From the NCBI RefSeq assembly GCF_024195285.1, contig NZ_JALHBS010000038.1:1-57486 (forward strand): 57,486 nucleotides of DNA, written 5' to 3'. Under the pieces are notes generated by a model that saw only the letters and a program-made list of their open reading frames with translations, was not told the origin of the DNA and ran no database searches. Source of the DNA: Aurantimonas marianensis (GTDB lineage: Bacteria > Pseudomonadota > Alphaproteobacteria > Rhizobiales > Rhizobiaceae). Made by a program: the position numbers and the translations under genes. Numbering within the stretch: position 1 is the stretch's first letter; every line of letters starts with the position of its first letter. Shown here piece after piece: positions 7,664-16,431 of the stretch.

Positions 7664-10288
7664 CTAGGGCTTGATCTTGCTTTGTCGGTCTGTGACGCCT
7701 GCAAGCCACGTCTCGAGCGCGTCAAGTTCTTCTTCGATTCTTTCCGGCGTCGGTGCCGACGGACTCATCGCATCCGAGGTCTTATGGAGGAGGACCGAAC
7801 ACTGCCCATAGTGCTTACGCATGGTGTCGGCATCTTCTTGGGTGATGGCTGAGAGTTTGGCGAATCCCTTGGTGTCGACCTTGCTAGCGAAGGTGCGCAG
7901 GACCGGGGAAATCGCGTCCTCAACCGCCGTTTCCCATGTCTGCCTGAGGCTGTCAATCAGGCCGCGGGCTATGATGAGCCAGTTGGTCCCGTCCGGGTCC
8001 TGATCGTGCTGAATGCGCGTGTTCGCGAGATGAGTGCGCATAGTTTTCAGCCGGGCGGCGGCACTCTGCGCTTTATCCGGTGCTTCGTTCCGGCAATGAC
8101 CAGGCCTGTTCTGACGCTTCTGAACATGGCGCAGCGCGATCTCGGTTTTCTGTGTGGCATCGTCCACCTGCGTGCAGGCGTTACGCAGCAGGAACAGAAA
8201 CGGCAGATCGTGGGTGAAAACAATCACCTGCCGTGTCCGGCCTTCTTCAGCTAGGCGTCCGGCTATCGCTTCGCGGTGCAAGTGATCGAGAGAGGAAACC
8301 GGGTCGTCGAATATGATGCCGGAGCCGCTGTTGTTCGTCGCCAGTTCCGCCATGAAACCCGCGAGGGCAACGCAGCGATATTCGCCTTCGCTCAGAATGT
8401 CGCCTGCGTTCCTTGACGCGCTCTGGATCAGGCTGAGTTTGAAGCGCGAAACACCATGCTGCGAGCCTGCTTGCGTCAGCTCGATGGCGAGACCGGCCAG
8501 ATTCAGGTGATCAATTTCCCTGGCAAACCGGGCACGAAGCCTTTCCGTAATCAGGGCTTCGGAGAGACTAGTGTTTTTGGCGGTGATGGTGTTGGGGCGC
8601 GTATCCTTGAGCGCGTTTTCCAGCTTCGCGATGGATTTCAGCCGCTCGATCTCGGCCAGCACGTCGTCCTTGATCCCGGACAGCCACTGCCGATCCTTCA
8701 GCTCGTCCAGTTCGCTACGCAGCTTCTTGCGCTCTTCGCTTTCATCATCGGCCAGAAGAGCCCCCGCGCGGGTCTCCAGAGCGTCGATGACGGTGTCGAG
8801 TCCGCACTTGGCAAGCGAAGGAGCCGGAATGTCCACATCGGCATTCGCCTTCAGCATCGCACGCAGCCGCCAATGCGCCCGGACGGTGAAGTCGCGCACA
8901 GCGGCGGCGAGCGCGGTGTTCCCCAGCTCATCATCCAGGAATTGCCGCTCTTCTATAAAATCGACGCGCGGGACGGCCTTGCCTTTGAGTCCTTCCCTGA
9001 AGTCCTTCAGCGTCTGCCGTGCCGACCCCGCTTCCTGCTGTGTCCGGTCCTGTACAAAAGTCTCGAAACGCGTCAGCCGCGCCGCCGCGTTCTCGCCCAG
9101 CGGCTGCTGGCACAGGACGCAATGCGCGGCTTCGTCGGTATGGGGAAATGCCTTCTCCGGATAGGCTTCGGCCACAGAGTATGCCCGTGCCGCTTCCCAG
9201 AGCGCGCGCCATGTTTCAGATCCCACCCCGGCGAGTGGTTCATCCTTGGACAAGTCCTGAGCGGCAAGGACGGCGGCGGCTTTCTTCGTCGCAAGGTCTG
9301 AGGTCAGCGCGGCAAGCCGTGCGCCGTTCACAGGCGCTATTGCCAATGCGAGCGTTTGCAGCCCTGAACGTAGGGTTTCCAGCCGGTGCCTTTGCGCGCG
9401 CAGTCGCCGGGCCGTGACCTTAGGGTCGTTGGCAAAATCGGACGTCAGTTCGCCAAACCGGGCGATCTCTTCGTCGGTGAGCGTCGCCAGCGCATCGAGC
9501 GCCTCGTCCTTGGTATTCTTGCTCAGCGCTTCCATGAGCGCTCCGGTCGCCGTGCTTGCTGAGCAAGACGGGTCGGATATGCTCTTGGGGGTCTGAGCCT
9601 TGATGGTGGCAATCTCCTCGTCGAGCTTTTGCTTGACCGCCTTGCATGCGTTCACAAGCCGTTCGAGCAGCTTCATCGGATAGGGCGTGTAGGCTAAATC
9701 GTTCGTTTCTTCGACATGCACATTGGCGGTGCGAGAGTCGAAAACGCTGATCTCTGAGAGCAGAGCATCGGTGGCTTCGCCGTTCTTCCATTCCGCCTTC
9801 TGGACCTGCGAGCCTGCACAATATTCGAGATCGGCCCGCTGCGGGCCGGTCTGCCGTTCGTAAATATTCGGAAGCAGGGTTTCCTCTTTGCCACGCGTTG
9901 TGCGTGCGCGGCAGGCGCGCTTCAGGATGCGGACGTAACCGGACTTGCCCGCGCCGTTGTCACCGTAGACGATAGTGACGCCCGTCGGGAGGAAGGTCAG
10001 CGTCTGGCCCTCCGCAAGAGCGTTCACATTCTGTACGCCGCGAATGCTCTTCAGCGCGACGGCAGGGGCACCCGTTTGCTGGGCATTGATATCTCCTTCC
10101 GCGAGCGGCTGGACGGCAAGGGTCTTGTCCTTGCAAAGAGCGGTCAGTTCAGCAAGGTCGCCATCAGCCAGTTCGCCCTGGGCGACCAGCCGTCGGAGGG
10201 CATCGCGCTGCCAGGCCGGGCGTTCTATGGACCACGCAAGGACATCGCGAAGGGCATCAGCTTCGGTATTGATTTTCGTCTCGGTCAT
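7664..10288 (-). CDS. RloC-like zinc-hook ATPase linked to the RM operon
   Basis: 874 residues. An SMC/ABC-type ATPase: Walker A GDNGAGKS (109-116), signature LSEGE (632-636), Walker B IIFDDPVSSLD (D661-D662) and switch His in FTHD (H693). Coiled-coil arms flank a CVLC (390-393), the half-site of a zinc hook as in Rad50 and RloC. The C-terminal tail holds R782-x3-E786 and later His (826 or 835), compatible with the Arg-Glu-His triad of PrrC/RloC anticodon nucleases, but the E-His spacing is longer than in PrrC, so this is inference. It is the third gene of the methylase-specificity operon, 20 bp after the S subunit; RloC is known to be linked to restriction-modification loci. Otherwise it is a generic AAA_13 ATPase. 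Confidence 0.8.
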   Translation of the reverse strand: MTETKINTEADALRDVLAWSIERPAWQRDALRRLVAQGELADGDLAELTALCKDKTLAVQPLAEGDINAQQTGAPAVALKSIRGVQNVNALAEGQTLTFLPTGVTIVYGDNGAGKSGYVRILKRACRARTTRGKEETLLPNIYERQTGPQRADLEYCAGSQVQKAEWKNGEATDALLSEISVFDSRTANVHVEETNDLAYTPYPMKLLERLVNACKAVKQKLDEEIATIKAQTPKSISDPSCSASTATGALMEALSKNTKDEALDALATLTDEEIARFGELTSDFANDPKVTARRLRAQRHRLETLRSGLQTLALAIAPVNGARLAALTSDLATKKAAAVLAAQDLSKDEPLAGVGSETWRALWEAARAYSVAEAYPEKAFPHTDEAAHCVLCQQPLGENAAARLTRFETFVQDRTQQEAGSARQTLKDFREGLKGKAVPRVDFIEERQFLDDELGNTALAAAVRDFTVRAHWRLRAMLKANADVDIPAPSLAKCGLDTVIDALETRAGALLADDESEERKKLRSELDELKDRQWLSGIKDDVLAEIERLKSIAKLENALKDTRPNTITAKNTSLSEALITERLRARFAREIDHLNLAGLAIELTQAGSQHGVSRFKLSLIQSASRNAGDILSEGEYRCVALAGFMAELATNNSGSGIIFDDPVSSLDHLHREAIAGRLAEEGRTRQVIVFTHDLPFLFLLRNACTQVDDATQKTEIALRHVQKRQNRPGHCRNEAPDKAQSAAARLKTMRTHLANTRIQHDQDPDGTNWLIIARGLIDSLRQTWETAVEDAISPVLRTFASKVDTKGFAKLSAITQEDADTMRKHYGQCSVLLHKTSDAMSPSAPTPERIEEELDALETWLAGVTDRQSKIKP

Positions 10289-10307
10289 CGGTCAATCGCA
10301 TTAAGTA

Positions 10308-11327
10308 TTAGTCTTCCGTATCATCGTCTTCGGTGTCGTCTTCGAGGTCTGCCGCCGCGCCGACAAAGAAGTGATGCGCGCTTTCAGCGCCATGCAGGTA
10401 GTCCTGTATTCTCTCTTTGGCGGCTGCAAGCGACGTGTAATAGTCCCGGAACGGCTTGGAGACCCGGTCAGCTTCTTTGCGTGACGGAGGAACCGGGATT
10501 TCGATTTCGAGATAACGGTTTCCGACGTCTTCGCGGTTGGTCTGCATGAAGACGACGCGCTTCCACTGATCGCGCACAACCTTCAGCGTCATCGCCCACA
10601 ACAGGTAGAACGCATCGAAATCAGCCTCGGGGCCGGGCCGCAGGACAATGATCTCCTTGGTGCAAAGGACCTGCTCTTGGCCGGGCAGCAGGACGCAGAA
10701 GTCGCCAATGTTCTTGGAGGTCCGCTCCGGGCACAGAAGGTCGAAGGCTTTCAGCCCGGAGCTTTCGCCGCGCCAGAAGCGCCGGGCGACCGCGCGCGGA
10801 ACCCGGTTCGTCGGGTTGATGTTGACGAAACCGGCGCGCAGATCGGACACCTTGATGTAGGGCACATCGCCCACACGCTCTTCCTGTGACGGTGAGCCGT
10901 GACCGCCCCGGATGGTGATCTCTCCGCCAGCTTGCATGTCGCCCAGGCTCTTGGCCGTAAAACCTTCAAAACAGGGCTTTTCGAGTTCAGTCCAAAAATG
11001 CCGGAGGAGCCGCTTGTCGTAGTAGATCGGCACCGCGCAGCTGGTCTGAACGAGATCGCTTGGCACAAAGCGCAGCGTCTCGGAAGACGCCTCGTCGATC
11101 TTCGCCGGATCGCCCTTCGCGGCGACAAGCGCTTCCATGTCGTCGCGCAGCTGGTCGTCGATCTGGTCAACCTGCTCCCCGGTTTCCGAATCGATAGCCT
11201 TCAGGCGCTCGCCCGTGACCGGGTCGATCTTGCGCCGCAGCCTGCCTTTTTTCGACAGCCCGCATGTTGGTGCCGTCGAGACCATGACATGATCATCGGA
11301 AAACCAGCTTGGACGGTGCATCTTCAT
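10308..11327 (-). CDS. Specificity (S) subunit of a BcgI-like RM system
   Basis: 339 residues. The central part (about 125-300) resembles one type I S-type target recognition domain: KSLGDMQAGGEITIRGGHG, DVPYIKVSDLRAG, and the end block YLEIEIPVPPSRKEAD followed by a helical spacer (YYTSLAAAKERIQDYL). The first 95 residues look like a methylase C-terminal extension (STAPTCGLSKKGR). The C-terminus is an acidic tail (DDTEDDDTED). With one recognition domain it should dimerise or bind one half-site. The ATG overlaps the TGA of the methylase as ATGA, so translation is coupled. Length is close to the B subunit of BcgI. Confidence 0.75.
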   Translation of the reverse strand: MKMHRPSWFSDDHVMVSTAPTCGLSKKGRLRRKIDPVTGERLKAIDSETGEQVDQIDDQLRDDMEALVAAKGDPAKIDEASSETLRFVPSDLVQTSCAVPIYYDKRLLRHFWTELEKPCFEGFTAKSLGDMQAGGEITIRGGHGSPSQEERVGDVPYIKVSDLRAGFVNINPTNRVPRAVARRFWRGESSGLKAFDLLCPERTSKNIGDFCVLLPGQEQVLCTKEIIVLRPGPEADFDAFYLLWAMTLKVVRDQWKRVVFMQTNREDVGNRYLEIEIPVPPSRKEADRVSKPFRDYYTSLAAAKERIQDYLHGAESAHHFFVGAAADLEDDTEDDDTED

Positions 11328-13033
11328 TTATCCTTCCTTGCCGGTTTCTTCGGCTGCTCGATCTTTTCGAAAATGTAAAAATTGGTTTTGGCCCGGCAGA
11401 ACTCCTCGAAGGCTTCCATCGGGATATTGAGCATTCCGCGAAGCTTGAAGCGGGTCTGCAGCCAGGTGGGAAGCCAGCTGTATTTCTTGCTGAAGAAATA
11501 CGTTTCCGGGAGAATGATGCCTACGCGCCCGCCTACACGCAGCAGGCGGTAGGCGAGTTCAAGGTAGACAAGACCGATCTCAAGGTCGGCATGTTTGCCG
11601 GGCTTCTTCGACGCAGCGCGAGAGATAGTGTAGCCCGCGTCCCGGCAATCCGAAGCGGAGACCTTCAGGTCTTCACCAAAGGGCGGATTGGTGACCACGA
11701 CCGAGAAGCCTTCATGGATAAAGGTCTCTTTCGAGCCCAGCTCATCAGCCAGTTTCGAGTATTTCGTTGGCCACTGATTGACACGCACGGCATCGCCCAT
11801 AAGCACATGGGTCGAGCCGTCGCGCATCGCGACCATTTCCGCGCGCGTGAGCTTGACGCCTATGTCATCCTTATCGATGCCGTACAGGTTGTCGTTTGCC
11901 CATTTGACGAGGGTCCAGGCCTCGGCCTCTTCAGGGAATTCCCGCGCAGAAACCTGCCGCAGTGCTTCGATCAGGAAGCCGCCTGTTCCGCAGGCCGGGT
12001 CGATCACCTTGTCCTGCGAGGTGATCTCAAGAGCCATGATGGCGGGTCGGATGATCCTCAGCGGCGTCAGATACTGGCCTTCACCGCTCTTCAGCGCGGA
12101 GGTTCGGAAAATCTGGAATGCCTTCGAGAGAATTTCAATGTCGTCGCCCAGAATGCGATAGGGCCAGAGTTCGGCCACGACGGCGTAAATCGTCTCATCG
12201 CTCAACAGAAGCTCAGCGCGGTCGTCCGGGTGAAAGATGCGGGTCCGCTGCCGCGTGAAATAGTCCTGAAAAAGCTCTCTCATGCGGTGGGCGGTGAGCG
12301 TTATTTTGGAAAGATTATCCCCGTAGATGCGAAAATCAACGGGGGTGTCGCGGTTCGTGGAGCGGCTATAAACGGCGTCGCTTTCGAGCTTAACGAGGAC
12401 AAGGTGAAGGATTTCGCGAAGCTGCTCCTCTCGCCGATTGACGCGGCTGTCACCTGCTACGACTGTGGCCACAATCCGCCGCAAAACAGCAGAAAGCTCG
12501 GCTTCTCCCGGTTCTTTCAGATCATTCCAAGTCGGCGGTTCATCCGGGGGCTGGGTGAGGTCGTCGCCCGGAGCCGGAAGCTTCGCGCCTTTGATCTCGA
12601 CCCAATCTGCGGAGTGCCGCTTGTAAATCGCCAGGGTTTCTGAGCCGTTGGTCCAAAAGCCCATCTTCGCCAGCGGTTCGCTGGAGAGATATCGCGTGAG
12701 CTGGTCCTTCCCCGCCTCAATGTCCGGTGCCTTGAACTCGAAGATGACCTGAATGGCGTGCGGCTTCTGGCTGTCATCGGCGAAAGCGACGAGATCGGCG
12801 GTGCCACAGATATTGTATTTTTGCCCGCGCTCGCGCTTCGTCAGGTCATGGGGAGCATTCGGAATGGGCCATTCGGGCTTCCAGAGAAGCTGGTCCTGCC
12901 GCCACCCCATGCGCGCGAGTTCCCTGATGATCGTTTGCCGAACGCCTTCTTCCGGTTTGAGTGCAATGTCGCCGTCTGCCACGCATGCTTTCCTTCGATA
13001 TTCATTCAAAAATGAGCTGCTCTTTTTTGCCAT
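11324..13033 (-). CDS. Nuclease-methyltransferase fusion of a BcgI-like RM system
   Basis: 569 residues from the ATG at 13033; an earlier ATG at 13078 is possible but gives an unlikely N-terminus. Residues 1-150 form an HsdR_N-like PD-(D/E)xK nuclease: GTADLVAF (Asp), then VIFEFKAPD (E-x-K) and QLTRYL. After a linker comes an HsdM-type N6-adenine methyltransferase with motif I DPACGTGGFL and motif IV NPPFGED. Type I systems keep nuclease and helicase in HsdR; here no HsdR or helicase is present. A nuclease-methylase polypeptide with a separate S protein matches type IIB/BcgI-like enzymes. Expression may be influenced by the inverted repeat around its start. Confidence 0.8.
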   Translation of the reverse strand: MAKKSSSFLNEYRRKACVADGDIALKPEEGVRQTIIRELARMGWRQDQLLWKPEWPIPNAPHDLTKRERGQKYNICGTADLVAFADDSQKPHAIQVIFEFKAPDIEAGKDQLTRYLSSEPLAKMGFWTNGSETLAIYKRHSADWVEIKGAKLPAPGDDLTQPPDEPPTWNDLKEPGEAELSAVLRRIVATVVAGDSRVNRREEQLREILHLVLVKLESDAVYSRSTNRDTPVDFRIYGDNLSKITLTAHRMRELFQDYFTRQRTRIFHPDDRAELLLSDETIYAVVAELWPYRILGDDIEILSKAFQIFRTSALKSGEGQYLTPLRIIRPAIMALEITSQDKVIDPACGTGGFLIEALRQVSAREFPEEAEAWTLVKWANDNLYGIDKDDIGVKLTRAEMVAMRDGSTHVLMGDAVRVNQWPTKYSKLADELGSKETFIHEGFSVVVTNPPFGEDLKVSASDCRDAGYTISRAASKKPGKHADLEIGLVYLELAYRLLRVGGRVGIILPETYFFSKKYSWLPTWLQTRFKLRGMLNIPMEAFEEFCRAKTNFYIFEKIEQPKKPARKDK

Positions 13034-13080
13034 CATCACACGAAAAGCACAAGATAAAACTTGGAAAGAGCAGCTCATTT
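13010..13080. repeat. Inverted repeat around the methylase start codon
   Basis: AAATGAGCTGCTCTTT (13010-13025) and its exact complement AAAGAGCAGCTCATTT (13065-13080) are 39 bp apart. The methylase ATG at 13033 lies in the loop, and the left arm encodes codons 3-8 of the enzyme. As RNA the arms would form a 16-bp stem that encloses the start. Confidence 0.7.
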
Positions 13081-13336
13081 CTTAAGTATGAGCTAGATAT
13101 AGAATTCTCTGCGTCTACAGATCAATATGTAGATCCTCCGACAGGAGGCCGTGAAATGGGACGCAACCTCAAGAAGGAAAGTAGTGCTTTCTAAGGGCGG
13201 TCTTAGGCGTATACACCTCGACACCAGCAGGGTGTTCCAACAACCCGATGTTGGCCGGGATGAAACGCCGGAACGTTTCACTGGCACGCCACAGGCTCAA
13301 CGTCTGGAGAGTGTCAAAGGTCGGGAGGGATGCAAC

Positions 13337-13359
13337 GGGAGGCGCGCAGCGGGCCTCCC
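13337..13359 (-). terminator. Hairpin downstream of the small divergent gene
   Basis: GGGAGGC (13337-13343) and GCCTCCC (13353-13359) form a 7-bp GC stem with a 9-nt loop. It lies about 120 bp past the stop of the minus-strand gene at 13479, but no T-run follows, so a terminator role is weakly supported. Confidence 0.35.
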
Positions 13360-13363
13360 TTGC

Positions 13364-13395
13364 CAAGATGGTGCTGTATTACAGCACACATCTTG
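13364..13395. promoter_or_regulatory. Long palindrome, possible binding site or hairpin
   Basis: The core TGCTGTATTACAGCA is a perfect palindrome with one central base, flanked by CAAGATG and CATCTTG. It could be a protein-binding site or, as RNA, a second hairpin after the small gene. Its proximity to the recombinase cassette also allows a recombination-site role, which is untested. Confidence 0.45.
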
Positions 13396-13478
13396 CGGAA
13401 CGACTTAAGTGAACGGTGCCCTGCTATGTCCGGGTCACCAAACGGTGCAGTTTGAACGCAAGCGCTCAATCCTTGCCT

Positions 13479-13844
13479 TCAATGATGCGTGCCGGCCGCC
13501 TCATCTGTCGCCAGCAATCTGTCGATCGCCGCAACGGCTGCTACAAGCTCGGCTCGCGCATGGACAAGGTCGAGGTCGACGACAACGTGTTCCCGTGCCG
13601 CCATCACCAAGAACGCCTTTAAGACCGCGTCCGAATGGTGCGCCAGCATCACAAGATGCGGTCCGCTTGGTCCGTTATCGGCGGCCAGCCAATTGACGAC
13701 CGTTCGCTCTCCGGCGCCTGTCCAGCGCCGGATTGTTTTTACAGCACGGTGGGTACTGCCAAGTTCGCCATGAAGCGCAGCTGCGATCACCGCAGAGTAG
13801 GCCGCAGCGTCGTATTGGCCGGTTGGGCCATCATGCAAAGACAT
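13479..13844 (-). CDS. Small conserved DNA-binding-like protein divergent from recombinase
   Basis: 121 residues from the ATG at 13844 (MSLHDGPTG). The segment STHRAVKTIRRWTGAGERTVVNWLA resembles a helix-turn-helix, which would make it a DNA-binding regulator; the C-terminus is Ala-rich helical. It shares a roughly 125-bp promoter region with the recombinase-ParB-RepB operon. Inference: a repressor or directionality factor for that cassette. I do not recognise a named family. Confidence 0.65.
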   Translation of the reverse strand: MSLHDGPTGQYDAAAYSAVIAAALHGELGSTHRAVKTIRRWTGAGERTVVNWLAADNGPSGPHLVMLAHHSDAVLKAFLVMAAREHVVVDLDLVHARAELVAAVAAIDRLLATDEAAGTHH

Positions 13845-13969
13845 GCCGGTTTTCGGCAACATATTGCATCCTCCATACAGCTATAGTCCCGGCCGTGTTT
13901 CGTTGCCCGGCGCGAGACGTCGCGACGGGTTTGTGTGCTTTGAGCGCGTCGAATTGATGGCTGGACGAG

Positions 13970-15541
13970 GTGGCAAATCGAAGTGGCGAGCGGAACTCCA
14001 ATGGCGGACGTGGGGCCGGTCCCCTCCGGGCGGCAGAATACGTGCGCATGTCGACGGAGCATCAACGCTACTCCACCGAGAACCAGTCTGATGTCATCCG
14101 GCGCTATGCCGCACAGCGCGGTATCGAGATCGTCCGCACCTATGTGGATGCCGGCCGTAGCGGACTGAACATCGAAGGACGTTCCGGCCTTCAAAAGCTC
14201 ATTGCCGATATCGAAAGTGGCGGCGCCGATTTCTCGGTCGTTCTGGTCTACGACATCAGCCGCTGGGGGCGATTTCAGGATGCGGATGAAAGCGCCTTTT
14301 ATGAGTATCGTTGCCGCCGCGCCGGTGTCCGTGTCGAATACTGCGCCGAGCAATTCGATAATGACGGCAGCATTGGCTCTGACGTGCAAAAGGTCGTCAA
14401 GCGGCGGATGGCTGCCGAGTACAGCCGCGAACTATCGGTCAAGGTCTTTCAGGGACAGTGCCGGCTGATCGAACTTGGGTTTCGTCAGGGCGGGCCGGCA
14501 GGATTTGGTCTGCGTCGCGAACTGCGTGACGAGCAAGGCCATCCGAAGGGCTTGCTCGGTGCGGGCGAACACAAAAGCATCCAGACCGATCGCGTCGTTC
14601 TTGTTCCGGGTCCGCCGGACGAAGTAGCGATCGTCCGCTGGATGTATCGGCATTTCGTCAATGATCGGAAGGATGAGGGTGCAATCGCGGCTGAGTTGAA
14701 CGACCGTGGCGTCGTAACTGATCTCGGTCGTTCGTGGACGAAGGGCACGGTCCACCAGATCCTGATCAATGAGAAATATGTCGGCAACAATGTCTGGAAT
14801 CGCGTCTCCTCCAAGCTGAAGCACCGGCGGACTTCCAATGATCCCTCGATGTGGGTTCGGGCTGACGGTGTTTTTGAAGGCATTGTTGATCGGGCGCTCT
14901 TCGCTGCCGCGCACGAAATTATTGAAGCGCGATCGCGCCATCTTTCCGATGAGGAGATGCTGACACTTCTCCGCACCCTGTTCGAGGCCAATGGCCTGCT
15001 CTCCGGCCTCATCATTGATGAGGCCGAGAATTACCCGTCAAGCAGCGCCTTCCAAAGTCGCTTCGGCGGGTTGCTCAAGGCCTATGCGCTGGTGGGCTTC
15101 TCGCCGGATCGCGACTATCGCTATGTCGAGGTGAACCGCGCATTGCGCCGTCGGCATCCGCAGGTTGTTGCCGATACCATCGCCGGCATCGAACGGATCG
15201 GCGGCCGTGTCGAGAAAGACCCGCTCACGGAACTGCTCACCATCAATCGCGAGTTCACGGCGTCCCTGACGATCGTCCGGTGCTTTGAAACCGGCGCCGG
15301 ATCACTGCGATGGAAGGTGCGACTGGACCGCAGCCTTCTACCTGACATCACCATCGCCGTGCGCATGAATCGGATGAACACCGAGCCGCAGGATTACCTG
15401 CTGCTTCCAAGCCTCGATATGGATGCCGATGTGCTGCGCCTCGGCGAAGAGAACGGCATCTGGATCGACGCCTATCGCTTTGACTCGCTCGCCCCGCTGT
15501 TCGAACTGGCGGAGCGGGTTCCCATCCAGGAGGTGGCCTGA
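13970..15541 (+). CDS. Large serine recombinase of the recombinase-ParB-RepB cassette
   Basis: 523 residues from a GTG at 13970. The N-terminal resolvase domain has the catalytic Ser at S28 (EYVRMSTEHQ), then VDAGRSGLNIEGRSGLQKL and VYDISRWGR. The Recombinase domain (EGAIAAELNDRGVVTDLG, QILINEKYVGNNVWNR) follows. No zinc-ribbon cysteine cluster is visible. The last 200 residues are unlike typical integrases and could carry DNA-binding helices. The TGA overlaps the next ATG by one base (TGATG), so the three genes are co-translated. Confidence 0.9.
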   Translation: MANRSGERNSNGGRGAGPLRAAEYVRMSTEHQRYSTENQSDVIRRYAAQRGIEIVRTYVDAGRSGLNIEGRSGLQKLIADIESGGADFSVVLVYDISRWGRFQDADESAFYEYRCRRAGVRVEYCAEQFDNDGSIGSDVQKVVKRRMAAEYSRELSVKVFQGQCRLIELGFRQGGPAGFGLRRELRDEQGHPKGLLGAGEHKSIQTDRVVLVPGPPDEVAIVRWMYRHFVNDRKDEGAIAAELNDRGVVTDLGRSWTKGTVHQILINEKYVGNNVWNRVSSKLKHRRTSNDPSMWVRADGVFEGIVDRALFAAAHEIIEARSRHLSDEEMLTLLRTLFEANGLLSGLIIDEAENYPSSSAFQSRFGGLLKAYALVGFSPDRDYRYVEVNRALRRRHPQVVADTIAGIERIGGRVEKDPLTELLTINREFTASLTIVRCFETGAGSLRWKVRLDRSLLPDITIAVRMNRMNTEPQDYLLLPSLDMDADVLRLGEENGIWIDAYRFDSLAPLFELAERVPIQEVA

Positions 15542-16431
15542 TGAATACCGCCCAACAGTCACGCCATGTCGACCTCGTTCCGGTCGATCGGATTACCGTG
15601 CTCAATCCGCGTGCCCGCAACAAAAAGATATTCCGGGAAATCGTCGCGAATATCGCAGCGGTCGGTCTCAAGCGCCCCATCACCGTGACGCGGCGGGATG
15701 GTCCGGAAGGACTGCATTACGATCTGGTCTGCGGGCAAGGACGTCTCGAAGCATTTCAGCAACTCGGCCAACGCGACATTCCGGCCTTTGTCATCGAAGC
15801 TGACCAGCAGGCCTGTTTGGTCAAGAGCCTTGTCGAGAATTGCGCGCGGCGCCAGCATCGCGCCATCGATCTCGTCCACGACATCGGCGGTATGAAGGAG
15901 CGCGGCTATGCTGATGCCGATATCGCGCGCAAGACGGGTCTCTCGCTTGAATATGTGAAGGGCGTTGCGCGACTGCTCTCACGCGGCGAACAACGGCTAC
16001 TGCGGGCCGTTGAGTCCGGGCACATTCCTGTCAGCGTTGCGGTCGAGATCGCTGAGGCGGATGACGAAGGCGTACAGGAAGCCCTGCATCAGGCTTATGA
16101 GAAGAACCTCCTTCGCGGCCGGAAACTGATTGCGGCCAAGCGCCTTGTCGAGAGCCGTCGGCGGCGCGGCAAAAGTCTGTCCAACAACGCCAAGCCGCGG
16201 CCACGTATGTCATCGGACGCTTTGGTCAAGGCGTACCAGGAAGATACCGACCGGAAGCGCTTTCTTATCCGCAAGGCCGATGCAACGCGCAGCCGTCTCA
16301 TCTTTATCGCGCATGCGATGCGGGAGTTGCTGCATGACGACCGCTTTGCCGATCTTCTCAAAACCGAAGGGCTCGACAGTCTGCCGAAGAAGCTTGCGGC
16401 GCGGATGGATCGACAGGAGCTGGCGAGATGA
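15541..16431 (+). CDS. ParB-like protein 1 of the recombinase cassette
   Basis: 296 residues. ParB N-terminal domain: VDLVPVDRITVLNPRARNKK, then YDLVCGQGRLEAFQQLG (the GxGRxxA form of the CTP-binding loop), then ENCARRQHRAIDLVHDI. A ParB-type HTH follows (YADADIARKTGLSLEYVKGV). It starts on the last base of the recombinase gene and ends in an ATGA overlap with the second ParB-like gene. No ParA is present, so a role in recombination-site recognition or regulation is as likely as segregation. Confidence 0.88.
   Translation: MNTAQQSRHVDLVPVDRITVLNPRARNKKIFREIVANIAAVGLKRPITVTRRDGPEGLHYDLVCGQGRLEAFQQLGQRDIPAFVIEADQQACLVKSLVENCARRQHRAIDLVHDIGGMKERGYADADIARKTGLSLEYVKGVARLLSRGEQRLLRAVESGHIPVSVAVEIAEADDEGVQEALHQAYEKNLLRGRKLIAAKRLVESRRRRGKSLSNNAKPRPRMSSDALVKAYQEDTDRKRFLIRKADATRSRLIFIAHAMRELLHDDRFADLLKTEGLDSLPKKLAARMDRQELAR

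Larger units (their letters stand above)
13081..13478. other. Intergenic region with hairpins between RM operon and recombinase cassette
   Basis: About 400 bp. The part next to the methylase is AT-rich and probably contains its promoter. The remainder holds two perfect or near-perfect hairpins, described separately. A 65-residue minus-strand ORF (13169-13366) begins with TTG inside a hairpin and I do not consider it a gene. Confidence 0.5.

Noticed and set aside
13169-13366. 65-residue minus-strand frame between RM operon and recombinase
   Set aside because: TTG start inside a palindrome, no ribosome-binding site or family similarity.
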